A DNA stretch of 44,058 nt from Sphingomonadales bacterium (GCA_004173185.1 SEFZ01000036.1:1-44058); one strand, 5' to 3'; numbered from the stretch's first letter, positions 8,809 to 16,395 are shown. Notes: generated by a model not told the origin, from the letters alone. Program-made: numbers and translations.

Positions 8809-9456
8809 TTAGGCGGACGCGCGGCTCCTGTCACGCCGTCCGATGGTGCGGTCGATCGCCACGACGACCAGACCGGCGACCATGAACAGGGCGAGCATGG
8901 CCGTGAACCAGAAGGCGGCTTTCGAAAGACCGAGCGTCGGCAGGTTCACGAACCAGTAGGGCCACCAGTCCGAGGCGTAGCCGTGGATGACGGTCCAGAC
9001 CATGTAGACCAACGGGACCGACAGCCATTTTACGGCGTCGATCCAACGCAGCCCGCCCTTGGGGGTGAACAGCAGCCAGTCGAGTACGAAGGCGATGGGC
9101 ATGACGTAGTGGAGCAGGCCGTTTGATACGAACAGCCAGCCCTGCGGATCCCAGACGTGGGACAGCAGGAAATGATACGTCACCCCGACGACGGCGATGT
9201 ACATGGCGACCGCCGCGCGCACGCCCTCGGTCGCGGTCCATCGCCCGAGGGCGCTGTCGGGCGCCAATGCCGGGCCGGTCATGGCCAGGGCGACGATCAC
9301 ATTCATCAGGATGGTGAAGTAGCTGAAGAAATTCAGCGTCAGCTCGGCTGCGCCCTTGCCGGTCTCGCCGGTGAGCATCAGCCAATACTGCAGGCCGATG
9401 GCGAACCAGCCGACTAACGCGAAGACGATGCGATAGGCGCGAGCCCCGAACGCCAT
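8809..9456 (-). CDS. Pr6Pr family membrane protein
   Basis: A 215-residue integral membrane protein with about six helices. The FFSYFTILMN motif near residues 43-52, HYVMPIAFVLDWLLF and VYMVWTVIHG fit the Pr6Pr (FAR-17a/AIG1-like) family of unknown biochemical role. Its ATG region touches the stop of the upstream helix-turn-helix gene (9456), so the two probably form one transcript. Confidence 0.8.
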   Translation of the reverse strand: MAFGARAYRIVFALVGWFAIGLQYWLMLTGETGKGAAELTLNFFSYFTILMNVIVALAMTGPALAPDSALGRWTATEGVRAAVAMYIAVVGVTYHFLLSHVWDPQGWLFVSNGLLHYVMPIAFVLDWLLFTPKGGLRWIDAVKWLSVPLVYMVWTVIHGYASDWWPYWFVNLPTLGLSKAAFWFTAMLALFMVAGLVVVAIDRTIGRRDRSRASA

Positions 9457-9704
9457 CAGTAGGCCTGCGTATCAGAGACCAGAGCCCACAACGGCAGGCG
9501 CAGGGCGCTGGTCGCCGCACCCACGCCGAGGCTGTCCAGATGGGCGCGGCCCGCCTCGATGCGGCGAACCTCCTCGGGCGTGATGTGCAGACGGGTCGCG
9601 AGGTCGTCGAGCGACATGCCCCGTTCTTCACGCCATCGCTTCAGCCTTGCGCCGACCGCCGCGTCGGACGGATCAACGCCCGGAAATCCGAGCACCGAAC
9701 CCAT
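9456..9704 (-). CDS. Small XRE-type helix-turn-helix protein
   Basis: An 82-residue protein. Residues about 17-52 form a Cro/C1-type helix-turn-helix (ARLKRWREERGMSLDDLATRLHI, with the recognition helix in TPEEVRRIEAGR). The C-terminal third is hydrophobic. It is probably a DNA-binding regulator. It overlaps the start of the downstream Pr6Pr gene by one base, which suggests coupling. Confidence 0.75.
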   Translation of the reverse strand: MGSVLGFPGVDPSDAAVGARLKRWREERGMSLDDLATRLHITPEEVRRIEAGRAHLDSLGVGAATSALRLPLWALVSDTQAY

Positions 9705-9743
9705 CTGGGCCTCCCGGTTGAGCGTCCTCTCAGCCGGGACGCC

Positions 9744-10595
9744 TCAAGCCCATTCTTCATCCCATTGGAAGGTCTTGTCGAGCCAGTCGCCCAGACGACC
9801 GTCGGGGCGAGCCAGGGCGTGGATACGATCCATCTCCTCGGCCGACAGATCGAAGTCGAAGATGTCGAAGCTTTCCTCGGCGCGGCTGACCTTGGTCGTG
9901 CGCGGAATGGCGATGATATTCTGCTGGATCAGCCAGCGCAGGGTGACCTGGCCAGCGGACTTGCCATGCGCCGCGCCGATCTCGATCAGGGTGGGATCGG
10001 TGGCGATATTGCCCTGCGCCAGCGGCGACCAGGCGGTGATCGACGAACCCAGCGCCTTCGCCTTCTCGATCAGCCTGGTGAGCTTCAAATAGGGGTGGTA
10101 CTCGACCTGATTGGTGACCAGCCGGGCCTTGGACAGGCCTTGGGCGCGCTCGAACTCCGCCGACGGGAAGTTGGACAGGCCGATACTCCTGGTGAAGCCC
10201 TGCTGCAGCGCCTCGTTCAGCGCACCGAGGGTCTCCTCGAACGACGGCTCCGGCTTGGGCCAGTGAAGCAGCAGCAGGTCGGGGGTGAAGCCCAGCGTCT
10301 CGGCGGACTCTTTCGCCTGCTTCAGCAGGTCGTCGCGGTGGAAGTTGGCGACCCAGATCTTGGTGGTCAGCCAGATGTCCTCGCGCTTCACATGCCCGGC
10401 GGCGATGGCGTCGCGGATCCCGTCTCCGACCGCGGCTTCGTTGTGATAAATATAGGCCGTATCGATGTGCCGATAGCCGATGCGCAGGGCCTCGGCGACC
10501 ATGCGACGGGCGTCGTCGGGCTCAAGGTTCCACGTCCCGAAGCCGAGCAGCGGGATGGTGTGGCCGTCGACGGTGATGGCGGGCTGATCGGTCAT
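9744..10595 (-). CDS. Aldo/keto reductase
   Basis: A 283-residue NADPH-dependent reductase of the AKR superfamily, usual TIM-barrel length. The catalytic tetrad region is visible: D and Y in HIDTAYIYHNE (about residues 43-53), K in TTKIWV and H in LLLHWPKP. Signature GLSNF and the C-terminal cofactor loop IPRTTKVSRAEES are present. Resembles DkgB/YdjG-type enzymes that reduce small aldehydes such as methylglyoxal or 2,5-diketogluconate; substrate not determined here. Confidence 0.9.
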   Translation of the reverse strand: MTDQPAITVDGHTIPLLGFGTWNLEPDDARRMVAEALRIGYRHIDTAYIYHNEAAVGDGIRDAIAAGHVKREDIWLTTKIWVANFHRDDLLKQAKESAETLGFTPDLLLLHWPKPEPSFEETLGALNEALQQGFTRSIGLSNFPSAEFERAQGLSKARLVTNQVEYHPYLKLTRLIEKAKALGSSITAWSPLAQGNIATDPTLIEIGAAHGKSAGQVTLRWLIQQNIIAIPRTTKVSRAEESFDIFDFDLSAEEMDRIHALARPDGRLGDWLDKTFQWDEEWA

Positions 10596-10636
10596 GGGAG
10601 GGCTCCGGAAGGACGAAGCGCTTACCTATGCCGTGA

Positions 10637-11500
10637 TCACGCGGGTTCAAGCAGCCAGTCGAACATCTGGTCCCACAACGGCTCCATCCCTTTCCGGAAT
10701 GCGCCCTCGTGACCGATCCGCTTCACGCCGAAATCGGCGGGCGAGTGCACGGTTATCTCACGTGGGGCGTTGGGATAGATCTGCAGCAGGATAGGCGAGG
10801 TCACAGGCGTGGCGATCGGGTCGTCCGTGAAAATCCACGAGCGGATCGGAGCGGTGACGGCGTCGAAATGGTGCGGTTTCAGCCGACCCTTCAGTTCATC
10901 GAGGAAATAGGGCTCCTTCAGGCACCACCGCCGCCAGGTCTCCCAGACGCCGCGCGGCAGATCGGTCCCCGCCCACAGGCCACCGCCCTTGATGTAGCCG
11001 TGCCGCGCCAGACTCCACGGCCCGAACGCCAGCCAGAAGAACAGTTCCATCGGATTGTAGGACCGGTGGTGTCGCCCCCAGTAGCCGCTGCCGACCGAGA
11101 CGAAGGCGTGTTTCGAGATCCGGTTCTGATTGGCCATGAAGCCGAGGAAGTGGCCGCCGACGCTGTGGCCGACGTGTGTGACAGGCAGGCCCGGCGCGGC
11201 CTCAATCAGGGCATCCAGCGCCGCGGGCATGTCGAAGCGGCCCCAGTCGATATAGTCCATCTTCATCGCCGCCAGATCATCGGGTCGTGAGCCGGCGATG
11301 CCTCGGAAGTCATAGGTCAGGACCGCTGCCCCCTTGCTCGCCAGATGCTTTGCGAAGCGGTCATAGAACCCCTTCGGAAAGCCGGTGCCCGAGCTCATCA
11401 GCACCGCGATCGTCGGCTCCGCGGCGGAGACCAGCCGCATAGACAGCGGATAGCCGTCGGTCGCCGGGGCGGTGAAGTCGCGGATCGTCAGGTCGGTCAC
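10637..11500 (-). CDS. Alpha/beta-fold hydrolase
   Basis: A 287-residue protein with the nucleophile elbow GHSVGG (about residues 114-119; Ser nucleophile) and an oxyanion-type SSGTG segment near residue 36. The C-terminal GHEG offers the catalytic His, and TDDPIATP is a likely acid-bearing loop. This resembles the YheT-unlike, serine aminopeptidase/S33-like group of uncharacterised alpha/beta hydrolases. Substrate unknown. Gene stands alone, 41 bp upstream of the aldo/keto reductase start on the same strand. Confidence 0.85.
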   Translation of the reverse strand: MTDLTIRDFTAPATDGYPLSMRLVSAAEPTIAVLMSSGTGFPKGFYDRFAKHLASKGAAVLTYDFRGIAGSRPDDLAAMKMDYIDWGRFDMPAALDALIEAAPGLPVTHVGHSVGGHFLGFMANQNRISKHAFVSVGSGYWGRHHRSYNPMELFFWLAFGPWSLARHGYIKGGGLWAGTDLPRGVWETWRRWCLKEPYFLDELKGRLKPHHFDAVTAPIRSWIFTDDPIATPVTSPILLQIYPNAPREITVHSPADFGVKRIGHEGAFRKGMEPLWDQMFDWLLEPA

Positions 11501-11620
11501 GAAACAGGTCCGTAGTGATTTGCAACGAACCTATTCGATTGACCCGGCGTCAGGTCAAGAGCTTGGAGCCGGGCGACGGACCGGGTAAAGGCGGCGGCTG
11601 ATTTGCCGAAGAGCCATTCC

Positions 11621-11860
11621 ATGACCGATCTCCCCGACCGCCTGTCCGTCGATCCCGACAGCCAATTCCATGACGCCGACCTGCTGGCTCAGGGCATCGG
11701 CGTCCGCTTCAAGGGCGAGGAAAAGACCAACGTCGAGGAATACTGCATCTCGGAGGGCTGGGTCCGTCTGGCCGTGGGCAACCGCGTCGACCGTCGCGGC
11801 AAGGCCCTGACCGTGAAGCTGCAAGGGCCGGTCGAGGTCTGGGTCAAGGGCGACGCATAA
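11621..11860 (+). CDS. DUF3297 family protein
   Basis: A 79-residue protein starting MTDLPDRLSVDP and ending in the VKLQGPVEVWVKG strand, matching the DUF3297 family (short glutathione-peroxidase-named proteins of unknown role in alphaproteobacteria). ATG 11621 is preferred over an in-frame start 6 codons upstream because family members begin with this block. The next gene's GTG follows its TAA directly. Confidence 0.8.
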   Translation: MTDLPDRLSVDPDSQFHDADLLAQGIGVRFKGEEKTNVEEYCISEGWVRLAVGNRVDRRGKALTVKLQGPVEVWVKGDA

Positions 11861-12208
11861 GTGCTGGAGCGCCGTCGTTCGATCCTGACGGTCGGCGCTG
11901 TCCTTTGCATTGCGGCGGCGGGGCTGCTGGTCCTGTCCGCCTATGGCGTGAACGACGCCTATGAGTGGGACGTGCGGCGTTGCGGTCCCATCGCGGGCGA
12001 ATGGTATCCGGAATGGGTCTGGCTCATCTTCGTGGGTCCCTTGGCCCTCGCGGGTCTGCTGACGGGCGCCGTGACGGTGTGGGTCGAGTTTTCCCGCCGG
12101 GGCGCCTGGGTGTCCTGGCTGCTTCTGGGAGTCAGCGGCCTGCTGGTGGCGGGGGCTTGCGGGCTGGCGTGGTTGTCGCGCTTCGGCCCGTGCCCAACCA
12201 TTGTCTGA
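11861..12208 (+). CDS. Membrane protein with three predicted helices, hypothetical
   Basis: A 115-residue protein starting with GTG immediately after the stop codon of the DUF3297 gene, so translational coupling is likely. Hydrophobic segments lie at about residues 6-28, 50-72 and 82-104. No family recognised. Confidence 0.6.
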   Translation: MLERRRSILTVGAVLCIAAAGLLVLSAYGVNDAYEWDVRRCGPIAGEWYPEWVWLIFVGPLALAGLLTGAVTVWVEFSRRGAWVSWLLLGVSGLLVAGACGLAWLSRFGPCPTIV

Positions 12209-12274
12209 CGTCCTTTCCGGCCCGCCGATGTGAGTCTAGGGTCCGGCTCCACTGTTGAGTCCCCCGGAGCCGTC

Positions 12275-13702
12275 ATGCGTCTGTCCGCCCGTCTTCTCGC
12301 CGCCAGCGCGCTCGCGCTCAGCTTCGCCGCTCCGGCTCTCGCGCAGGACGCCGCGACCATCCAGCGGGCCGAGCGTATCCGCGACGGCGCTCTCGAACAG
12401 AACATCGCGCTGGACTACGTCACCCGCCTCACCACCCGCTTCGGCGCGCGTCCGGCGGGTTCGCCGTCAGAACAGGCCGCCGCCGCCTGGGCGGCGGACT
12501 ACATGCGCCAGCACGGCTTCCAGAACGTCCGCATCGAGACGTTCCCGCTCGTCGGCTGGGAACGGGGCGAGGAGAGCGCTTCCATCGTCGGTGACCGCCC
12601 CCAGCGTCTGGTCGTCGCAGCGCTGGGCCATTCGCCCGGCACCAACGGCGTCATCGAGGCCGAAGTGGTCCGCTTCACCAGCCTCGAGGCCCTGAACGCC
12701 GCCCCCGCCGGATCGCTGACCGGCAAGATCGCCTATGTCGATGCGGGCCAGATGGTCCGCATGCAGGACGGCGCCGGCTATGGCCCCCTGACCCGCATCC
12801 GGGGCGCCGGTCCGGGCGCGGCGGCGGCCAAGGGCGCGGTCGCCTTCATCATGCGCTCGGTCGGCTCGGACGAGCACCGCATGCCGCACACCGGCACCAC
12901 CCGCTATGTCGAGGGGCGCGTGCCCCTGCCGGGCTTTGCTCTGTCGGCGCCGGACGCCAGCCAACTGACCCGCCTGATCGTCGGCGGAGAGACGGTGCGC
13001 CTGCGCCTGTCCTCGACCGCCCATACCTACGAGACTGTGTCCCAGAACGTGATTGGCGAGATTACCGGCGCCTCGCGCCCGAACGAGGTGATCGTTCTGG
13101 GTTCGCACATGGACAGCTGGGATCTGGGCACCGGCGCCATCGACGACGGCGCGGGCGGCGCCATCACCCTGGCGGCGGCCAAGGCCATCGCCGAAAGCGG
13201 CCGTCGCCCGGCCCGCACGGTGCGTGTGGTTCTGTACGGCTCGGAGGAAGTGTCCCAGCCGACCGATACCGGCAACGGCGGCGGCGCCTATCTGCGCGGC
13301 ATCGGCGCCGCGGTGGAGCAGCATATTATCGCCGGTGAAAGCGACTTCGGCGCCGACCGGGTCTATGCCCTGCAACTGCCGCCGGGCGCCCAGAACAGCG
13401 CCTTCCAGCGCGCGGCGACGCAGGTGCTCTATCCCATCGGCGTTCTGGCCTCGCAGACGCCTGAACTGCACGGCGGCGCGGACATCGGACCACTGGCCGA
13501 GGCGGGCGTGCCGGTCTTTGGCCTGAGCCAGGACGGGACCCGCTATTTCGACCTGCACCACACCGCCGACGACACTCTGGACAAGATTGATCCCGAACAG
13601 TTGAGCCAGAACGTCGCCGCCTGGGCCGCGCTGGTCTATCTGGTCGCGGACTCCGACGTGGACTTCCGGGCCCTGCGCCCGGCGGCGACGCCGGCGCACT
13701 GA
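12275..13702 (+). CDS. Exported M28-family zinc aminopeptidase
   Basis: A 475-residue peptidase with a signal peptide (residues 1-23, ALA before Q). The M28 dinuclear zinc site is visible: H278-x-D280 in GSHMDSWD, the bridging Asp in DDGAGG, the EE pair 324-325, and the last ligand in HHTADDT (H428/H429). A PA-type insertion lies between about 100 and 260. It probably acts in the periplasm on small peptides. The stop lies 10 bp upstream of the broken tRNA-Leu, so the tRNA promoter must lie within the 3' end of this gene. Confidence 0.9.
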   Translation: MRLSARLLAASALALSFAAPALAQDAATIQRAERIRDGALEQNIALDYVTRLTTRFGARPAGSPSEQAAAAWAADYMRQHGFQNVRIETFPLVGWERGEESASIVGDRPQRLVVAALGHSPGTNGVIEAEVVRFTSLEALNAAPAGSLTGKIAYVDAGQMVRMQDGAGYGPLTRIRGAGPGAAAAKGAVAFIMRSVGSDEHRMPHTGTTRYVEGRVPLPGFALSAPDASQLTRLIVGGETVRLRLSSTAHTYETVSQNVIGEITGASRPNEVIVLGSHMDSWDLGTGAIDDGAGGAITLAAAKAIAESGRRPARTVRVVLYGSEEVSQPTDTGNGGGAYLRGIGAAVEQHIIAGESDFGADRVYALQLPPGAQNSAFQRAATQVLYPIGVLASQTPELHGGADIGPLAEAGVPVFGLSQDGTRYFDLHHTADDTLDKIDPEQLSQNVAAWAALVYLVADSDVDFRALRPAATPAH

Positions 13703-13712
13703 GTCCAACGCC

Positions 13713-13751
13713 GCGAGCGTGGCGAAACTGGTAGACGCAAGCGACTTAAAA
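13713..13751 (+). pseudogene. 5' half of host tRNA-Leu(UAA), split by the element
   Basis: Acceptor strand GCGAGCG (13713-13719), D-arm with GCG/CGC stem (13722-13738), anticodon-stem strand AGCGA (13740-13744) and loop CTTAAAA (13745-13751, anticodon UAA). The next bases, GCCCT, do not pair with AGCGA. The matching strand TCGCT, variable arm, T-arm and acceptor strand CGCTCGC plus CCA are 27 kb away at 40898-40943. The two halves joined at the shared loop give a normal cloverleaf with a long variable arm. This is one half of an interrupted host gene. Confidence 0.93.
13743..13751 (+). repeat. attL core, 9-bp direct repeat GACTTAAAA
   Basis: Left copy of the 9-bp sequence GACTTAAAA that also occurs at 40889-40897. 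It spans the last base pair of the anticodon stem and the whole loop of the host tRNA-Leu. Joining the two element arms gives an attP core AAGGGACTTAAAAGCCCTT, with AAGGG/CCCTT inverted arms. The host attB has AGCGA/TCGCT arms (the anticodon stem) around the same 7-base loop, the symmetry expected of a tyrosine recombinase crossover site. Confidence 0.85.
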
Positions 13752-13785
13752 GCCCTTCATTTTCAATATAAAACGTCAAATATCC

Positions 13786-13813
13786 TTGAAAATCAGCCGT
13801 ATTTTGCTAAACT
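13786..13813 (+). promoter_or_regulatory. Predicted promoter of the integrase gene
   Basis: TTGAAA (13786-13791) and TAAACT (13808-13813) with a 16-bp spacer, 65 bp upstream of the chosen integrase ATG. The probable arm sites lie just downstream of it, which would let integrase binding reduce its own transcription. Seen by eye only. Confidence 0.5.
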
Positions 13814-13828
13814 GACCTCATACGGCCA

Positions 13829-13865
13829 CTTACACAGGTCTTACACAAATTGCACAGTTTCACAG
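13829..13865 (+). promoter_or_regulatory. Probable integrase arm-type binding repeats (left)
   Basis: CTTACACAGG (13829-13838) and CTTACACAAA (13840-13849) are tandem direct repeats, followed by the degenerate TTGCACAGTT (13850-13859) and TTTCACAGG (13857-13865). The same CTTACACAG and TTACACAC words recur near the right end (40811-40830). Repeated words at both element ends beside the integrase gene fit arm-type sites. Binding is inferred. Confidence 0.5.
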
Positions 13866-13877
13866 GTCGAGGCAGCA

Positions 13878-15134
13878 ATGGCGGCACATCACGAACTCAT
13901 GGGAGGAAAGCTCCACGTCTACAAGCGTGAGAACAGCACCTACTGGCAGTGCTCGACCTTCCTCGGTGGCAAGAACCACCGCGTCAGCACCAAGGAGGAT
14001 AGCCTCGCTCTGGCCAAGGACTTTGCCGAGGACTGGTATCTAGAGCTGAAGGGCAAATTCAAACGCGGCGAGGTGAAGGCAGGTAAGACCTTCAAATTCG
14101 CCGCCGCCAAATTCATCGACGAGTTCGAGGTCATCACCCAAGGGCAGCGCAGCCCCATCTACGTAGCGCATCATCGCCGCCGACTCGACAACTACCTTGT
14201 CCCCTTTTTTGGGAACAAGGCGCTGGCCGAGATCACCGCTGGCCTCGCCCAAGACTACCGAATGCACCGCATGAAGAACGGCTGGCGCGGCAAGCCGCCA
14301 GCGCGCAGCACACTTCATCAGGAAATCGTCTGTTTGCGTCAGGTGCTGAAATACGGCCAACGGCATGGCTGGATTGAGTCGGTGCCGAACCTGACACCGC
14401 CATACAAAACCTCTGGCAAGATCACGCATCGGGCTTGGTTCTCGCCCGAGGAATATAAGCGCTTCTATCAGGCGACGCGGGAACGCGCCAAGAACCCGCT
14501 CAAGGAGCGTTGGCGTACCGCGTCGGAAAACCTGCACGACTATGTTCTGTTCATGGTGAACACCGGCCTTCGCCCAGACGAAGCCCTGCGCCTTGAATAC
14601 CGCGATGTCGCTGTTGTCGCCGACGATGCCACGGGTGAAACCATCCTTGAGATCGAAGTGCGCGGCAAGCGCGGTATCGGCTACTGCAAGAGTATGCCGG
14701 GCGCCGTTCACCCTTTCCAACGCCTTCAAGAACGCAACAACGGAAAGCCGACCGATCGACTGTTCCCGAAATTTCAAAAGCAGCTTTTCAACGCCATCCT
14801 CAACGAACTTGAGATGAAGAAAGATCGTGATGGAAACCAGCGCACAGCTTACAGCTTACGCCACACTTACATCTGCTTTCGCTTGATGGAGGGCGCGGAC
14901 ATTTATCAGATCGCTAAAAACTGCCGAACAAGTGTTGAGATGATTGAGAAGTATTACGCTTCGCACATCAAGAACACGCTCGATGCGGCAGCGATCAATG
15001 TCCGTAAGGAGAAGCCGAAGGCCCGCCCGCCCGCCAAAACAAATAAACGGAAACCAACCCAAGACGCGGGCCAAAGGCCCACATCTTCATCAGGGCGCAG
15101 CCCCGCAACCCCCAAAGGACGGGGTTCGCGCTAG
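13878..15134 (+). CDS. int: Tyrosine recombinase (element integrase)
   Basis: A 418-residue site-specific recombinase that would integrate and excise the element at the tRNA-Leu anticodon loop. Catalytic residues visible: R232 in NTGLRPDEALRL, a candidate K264 in the beta-hairpin GKRG, R328 in YSLRHTY (Tyr replaces the usual first His), and nucleophile Y360 in MIEKYYASH. An N-terminal SAM-like core-binding domain (about 80-190) precedes the catalytic domain. The tail after about residue 375 is basic and disordered. ATG 13878 is chosen; the frame is open back to GTG 13719, but that reads through tRNA and att sequence. The intron-bearing tRNA follows 69 bp downstream. Confidence 0.93.
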   Translation: MAAHHELMGGKLHVYKRENSTYWQCSTFLGGKNHRVSTKEDSLALAKDFAEDWYLELKGKFKRGEVKAGKTFKFAAAKFIDEFEVITQGQRSPIYVAHHRRRLDNYLVPFFGNKALAEITAGLAQDYRMHRMKNGWRGKPPARSTLHQEIVCLRQVLKYGQRHGWIESVPNLTPPYKTSGKITHRAWFSPEEYKRFYQATRERAKNPLKERWRTASENLHDYVLFMVNTGLRPDEALRLEYRDVAVVADDATGETILEIEVRGKRGIGYCKSMPGAVHPFQRLQERNNGKPTDRLFPKFQKQLFNAILNELEMKKDRDGNQRTAYSLRHTYICFRLMEGADIYQIAKNCRTSVEMIEKYYASHIKNTLDAAAINVRKEKPKARPPAKTNKRKPTQDAGQRPTSSSGRSPATPKGRGSR

Positions 15135-15160
15135 CGGCCACCCCCTTAATCTTGTTTTCC

Positions 15161-15189
15161 TTGGCATATTCAAACGAACCGCCTAAACT
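15161..15189 (+). promoter_or_regulatory. Promoter of the element's tRNA-Leu
   Basis: TTGGCA (15161-15166), 17-bp spacer, TAAACT (15184-15189), ending 13 bp before the mature tRNA 5' end at 15203. The -10 is the same word as in the integrase promoter. The spacing gives a short 5' leader. This shows the tRNA can be transcribed on its own rather than depending on the integrase transcript. Confidence 0.6.
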
Positions 15190-15202
15190 GGAATCTGGCT
15201 AT

Positions 15203-15515
15203 GCGGACGTGGCGAAATCGGTAGACGCAACGGACTTAGACCAATCTTGAGTGCTCGCAGGGAAACCTGCGGTGCAGAACTGCTCAAATTCGGGGAAACC
15301 TCTCAACTGGCAATCCCGAGCCAAGCCTTGGCGCGAAAGTGCCTCGGAAGGTGTAGAGACTAGACGGGCAGCACCTAAACCCCGCCAGCGGGGCACGGTG
15401 AAGGGATAGTCCAGACCACAAACACTCGGGCAACCGAGTGGCGGTGAAAACCGTAGCAGGTAAGAAAATCCGTCGGGCTTTGCCCTTGGGGGTTCAAGTC
15501 CCCCCGTCCGCACCA
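15203..15515 (+). tRNA. tRNA-Leu(UAA) interrupted by a group I intron
   Basis: Exon 1 is 15203-15237 and exon 2 is 15465-15515. The acceptor stem GCGGACG/CGTCCGC, D stem GCG/CGC, anticodon stem ACGGA/TCCGT, variable arm GGGC/GCCC, T stem GGGGG/CCCCC with loop TTCAAGT, and encoded CCA are all intact. Joined exons give anticodon loop CTTAAAA, anticodon UAA. The intron sits after U34, the site used by the tRNA-Leu(UAA) introns of cyanobacteria and plastids. Its acceptor and T stems differ from those of the broken host tRNA-Leu, so it is a separate gene rather than a duplicate. It would decode UUA (and UUG) and replace the host gene broken by the element. Confidence 0.93.
15238..15464 (+). ncRNA. 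Group I intron (227 nt) in the tRNA-Leu anticodon loop
   Basis: The conserved core is visible in order: P element AATTCGGGGAAACC (15287-15300), Q element AATCCCGAGCCAAG (15312-15325), R element GTAGAGACTAGACGGGC (from 15353) and S element AAGGGATAGTCC (15401-15412). Helices: P2 CGCAGG-GAAA-CCTGCG (15256-15271), P8 CCCCG/CGGGG (15380-15393), P9 CACTCGG-GCAA-CCGAGTG (15423-15440). P1 can pair exon ACUU with GAGU (15249-15252), giving the usual U.G at the 5' splice site, and the intron ends in G (15464). No homing endonuclease frame fits. Core motifs resemble the IC3 tRNA introns. Confidence 0.92.
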
Positions 15516-15534
15516 CCACCCATCATCTAATCAG

Positions 15535-15652
15535 AAAAAGCACCGAACGGTGCGCCCTGGGGCAGATAGCCTAAACCGGCGACTGCCCCTTTCCGCGAAG
15601 GCCCAGCCTGAACAGGCTGGGCCGGTGGCCTCTTCAGCTCCCGAACGGGAGC
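15535..15652 (-). terminator. Hairpin series and intrinsic terminator for the minus-strand genes
   Basis: Read on the minus strand after the stop at 15664: GCTCCCG-TT-CGGGAGC (15637-15652), an 11-bp stem around TT (15600-15623), GGGGCAG/CTGCCCC (15559-15589) and GCACCG-TT-CGGTGC (15540-15553) followed by five T (15539-15535). The last is a good intrinsic terminator facing the tRNA-Leu. Three of the four hairpins are perfect and share a two-base TT centre. Confidence 0.65.
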
Positions 15653-15663
15653 GGCCATCGCTC

Positions 15664-16038
15664 TTACTCTTCATCATCATCTTTCTTGATATACCGCGAA
15701 CCTCGTGAACTACCATTCACGACCGCCTGCCTTGCCGTTTCGTCATCCCATAGCAAACGCTGCGGCTTGCCGCGCAGGATGGTCTTTTCCCCGCGATGCA
15801 CTTGCTCACCCGCTTTCAGCGGGAGAATGGATTTACCGGCGAACTCGTCCTTGGTGATGGTGCAGGCTCGCACCAGCAGTTTGACCCACCCATCCTTGCC
15901 GCGCTCGATCACTTCCGCCGCGACCAGACGCTCGCCCACGCGCAGAGCTTTGCCGCGCCTGCGGCGATCATAGATGCCTTCCTTCCAACGAACGACATCG
16001 GCAGCTATGAAGTCTGTAGCGGGAATCCATTGATTCAT
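15664..16038 (-). CDS. Hypothetical protein next to the integrase module
   Basis: A 124-residue soluble protein with no family I recognise. Residues 1-110 are mixed alpha/beta with many basic and hydrophobic residues (FIAADVVRWKEGIYDRRRR at the N-terminus); the tail is acidic (KKDDDEE). Starts at ATG 16038, 24 bp after the preceding minus-strand gene. Probably cotranscribed with it and ended by the hairpin terminator beside the tRNA. Confidence 0.6.
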   Translation of the reverse strand: MNQWIPATDFIAADVVRWKEGIYDRRRRGKALRVGERLVAAEVIERGKDGWVKLLVRACTITKDEFAGKSILPLKAGEQVHRGEKTILRGKPQRLLWDDETARQAVVNGSSRGSRYIKKDDDEE

Positions 16039-16062
16039 CCGCGCCCCAACTGGCGTCTGTCT

Positions 16063-16395
16063 TTAACGCCCGAATTTTTTGGCAATGGCTGTTTGGAATC
16101 TCTTGAAGACCGATGGCAGTCCCACGCGCTCAAGCGCGTCAATATGTGCGTGACCTGTGAATATGCCCTTTCCCTTCGGAAGCATAAAGCCGCGAACGCG
16201 CTGGCCGACCATCAGGCTGTTATCCCATTTGCTGATCGACGTGCGAACATGCTCACCGTTGTCCAGACGCAGGGTGCAGAAATGGAACTGCCAATCCATG
16301 TGCGTTTCCGGCCACAAGCTGACTTCAGTCAGGACAGCCTCGACCGGTTTTCTGTCGCTTACATAAGCCTTGTCCCTAAAAGAGCCACGTAGCAT
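16063..16395 (-). CDS. Hypothetical protein, first gene of a two-gene unit
   Basis: A 110-residue soluble protein, no family recognised. It is rich in aromatic residues in the middle (SLWPETHMDWQFHFCTLRL) and ends in a basic helix (VFKRFQTAIAKKFGR). The only ATG in a good place is 16395. It reads away from the Fic gene, with about 220 bp between, and leads directly into the next minus-strand gene. Confidence 0.6.
   Translation of the reverse strand: MLRGSFRDKAYVSDRKPVEAVLTEVSLWPETHMDWQFHFCTLRLDNGEHVRTSISKWDNSLMVGQRVRGFMLPKGKGIFTGHAHIDALERVGLPSVFKRFQTAIAKKFGR

Noticed and set aside
13719..13877. Upstream extension of the integrase frame to GTG 13719
   Set aside because: It reads through the tRNA-Leu 5' half, the att core, the promoter and arm repeats; ATG 13878 gives a normal integrase N-terminus.
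15238..15464. Homing endonuclease or other protein in the tRNA intron
   Set aside because: The intron is only 227 nt and filled by the ribozyme core; no frame of useful length.
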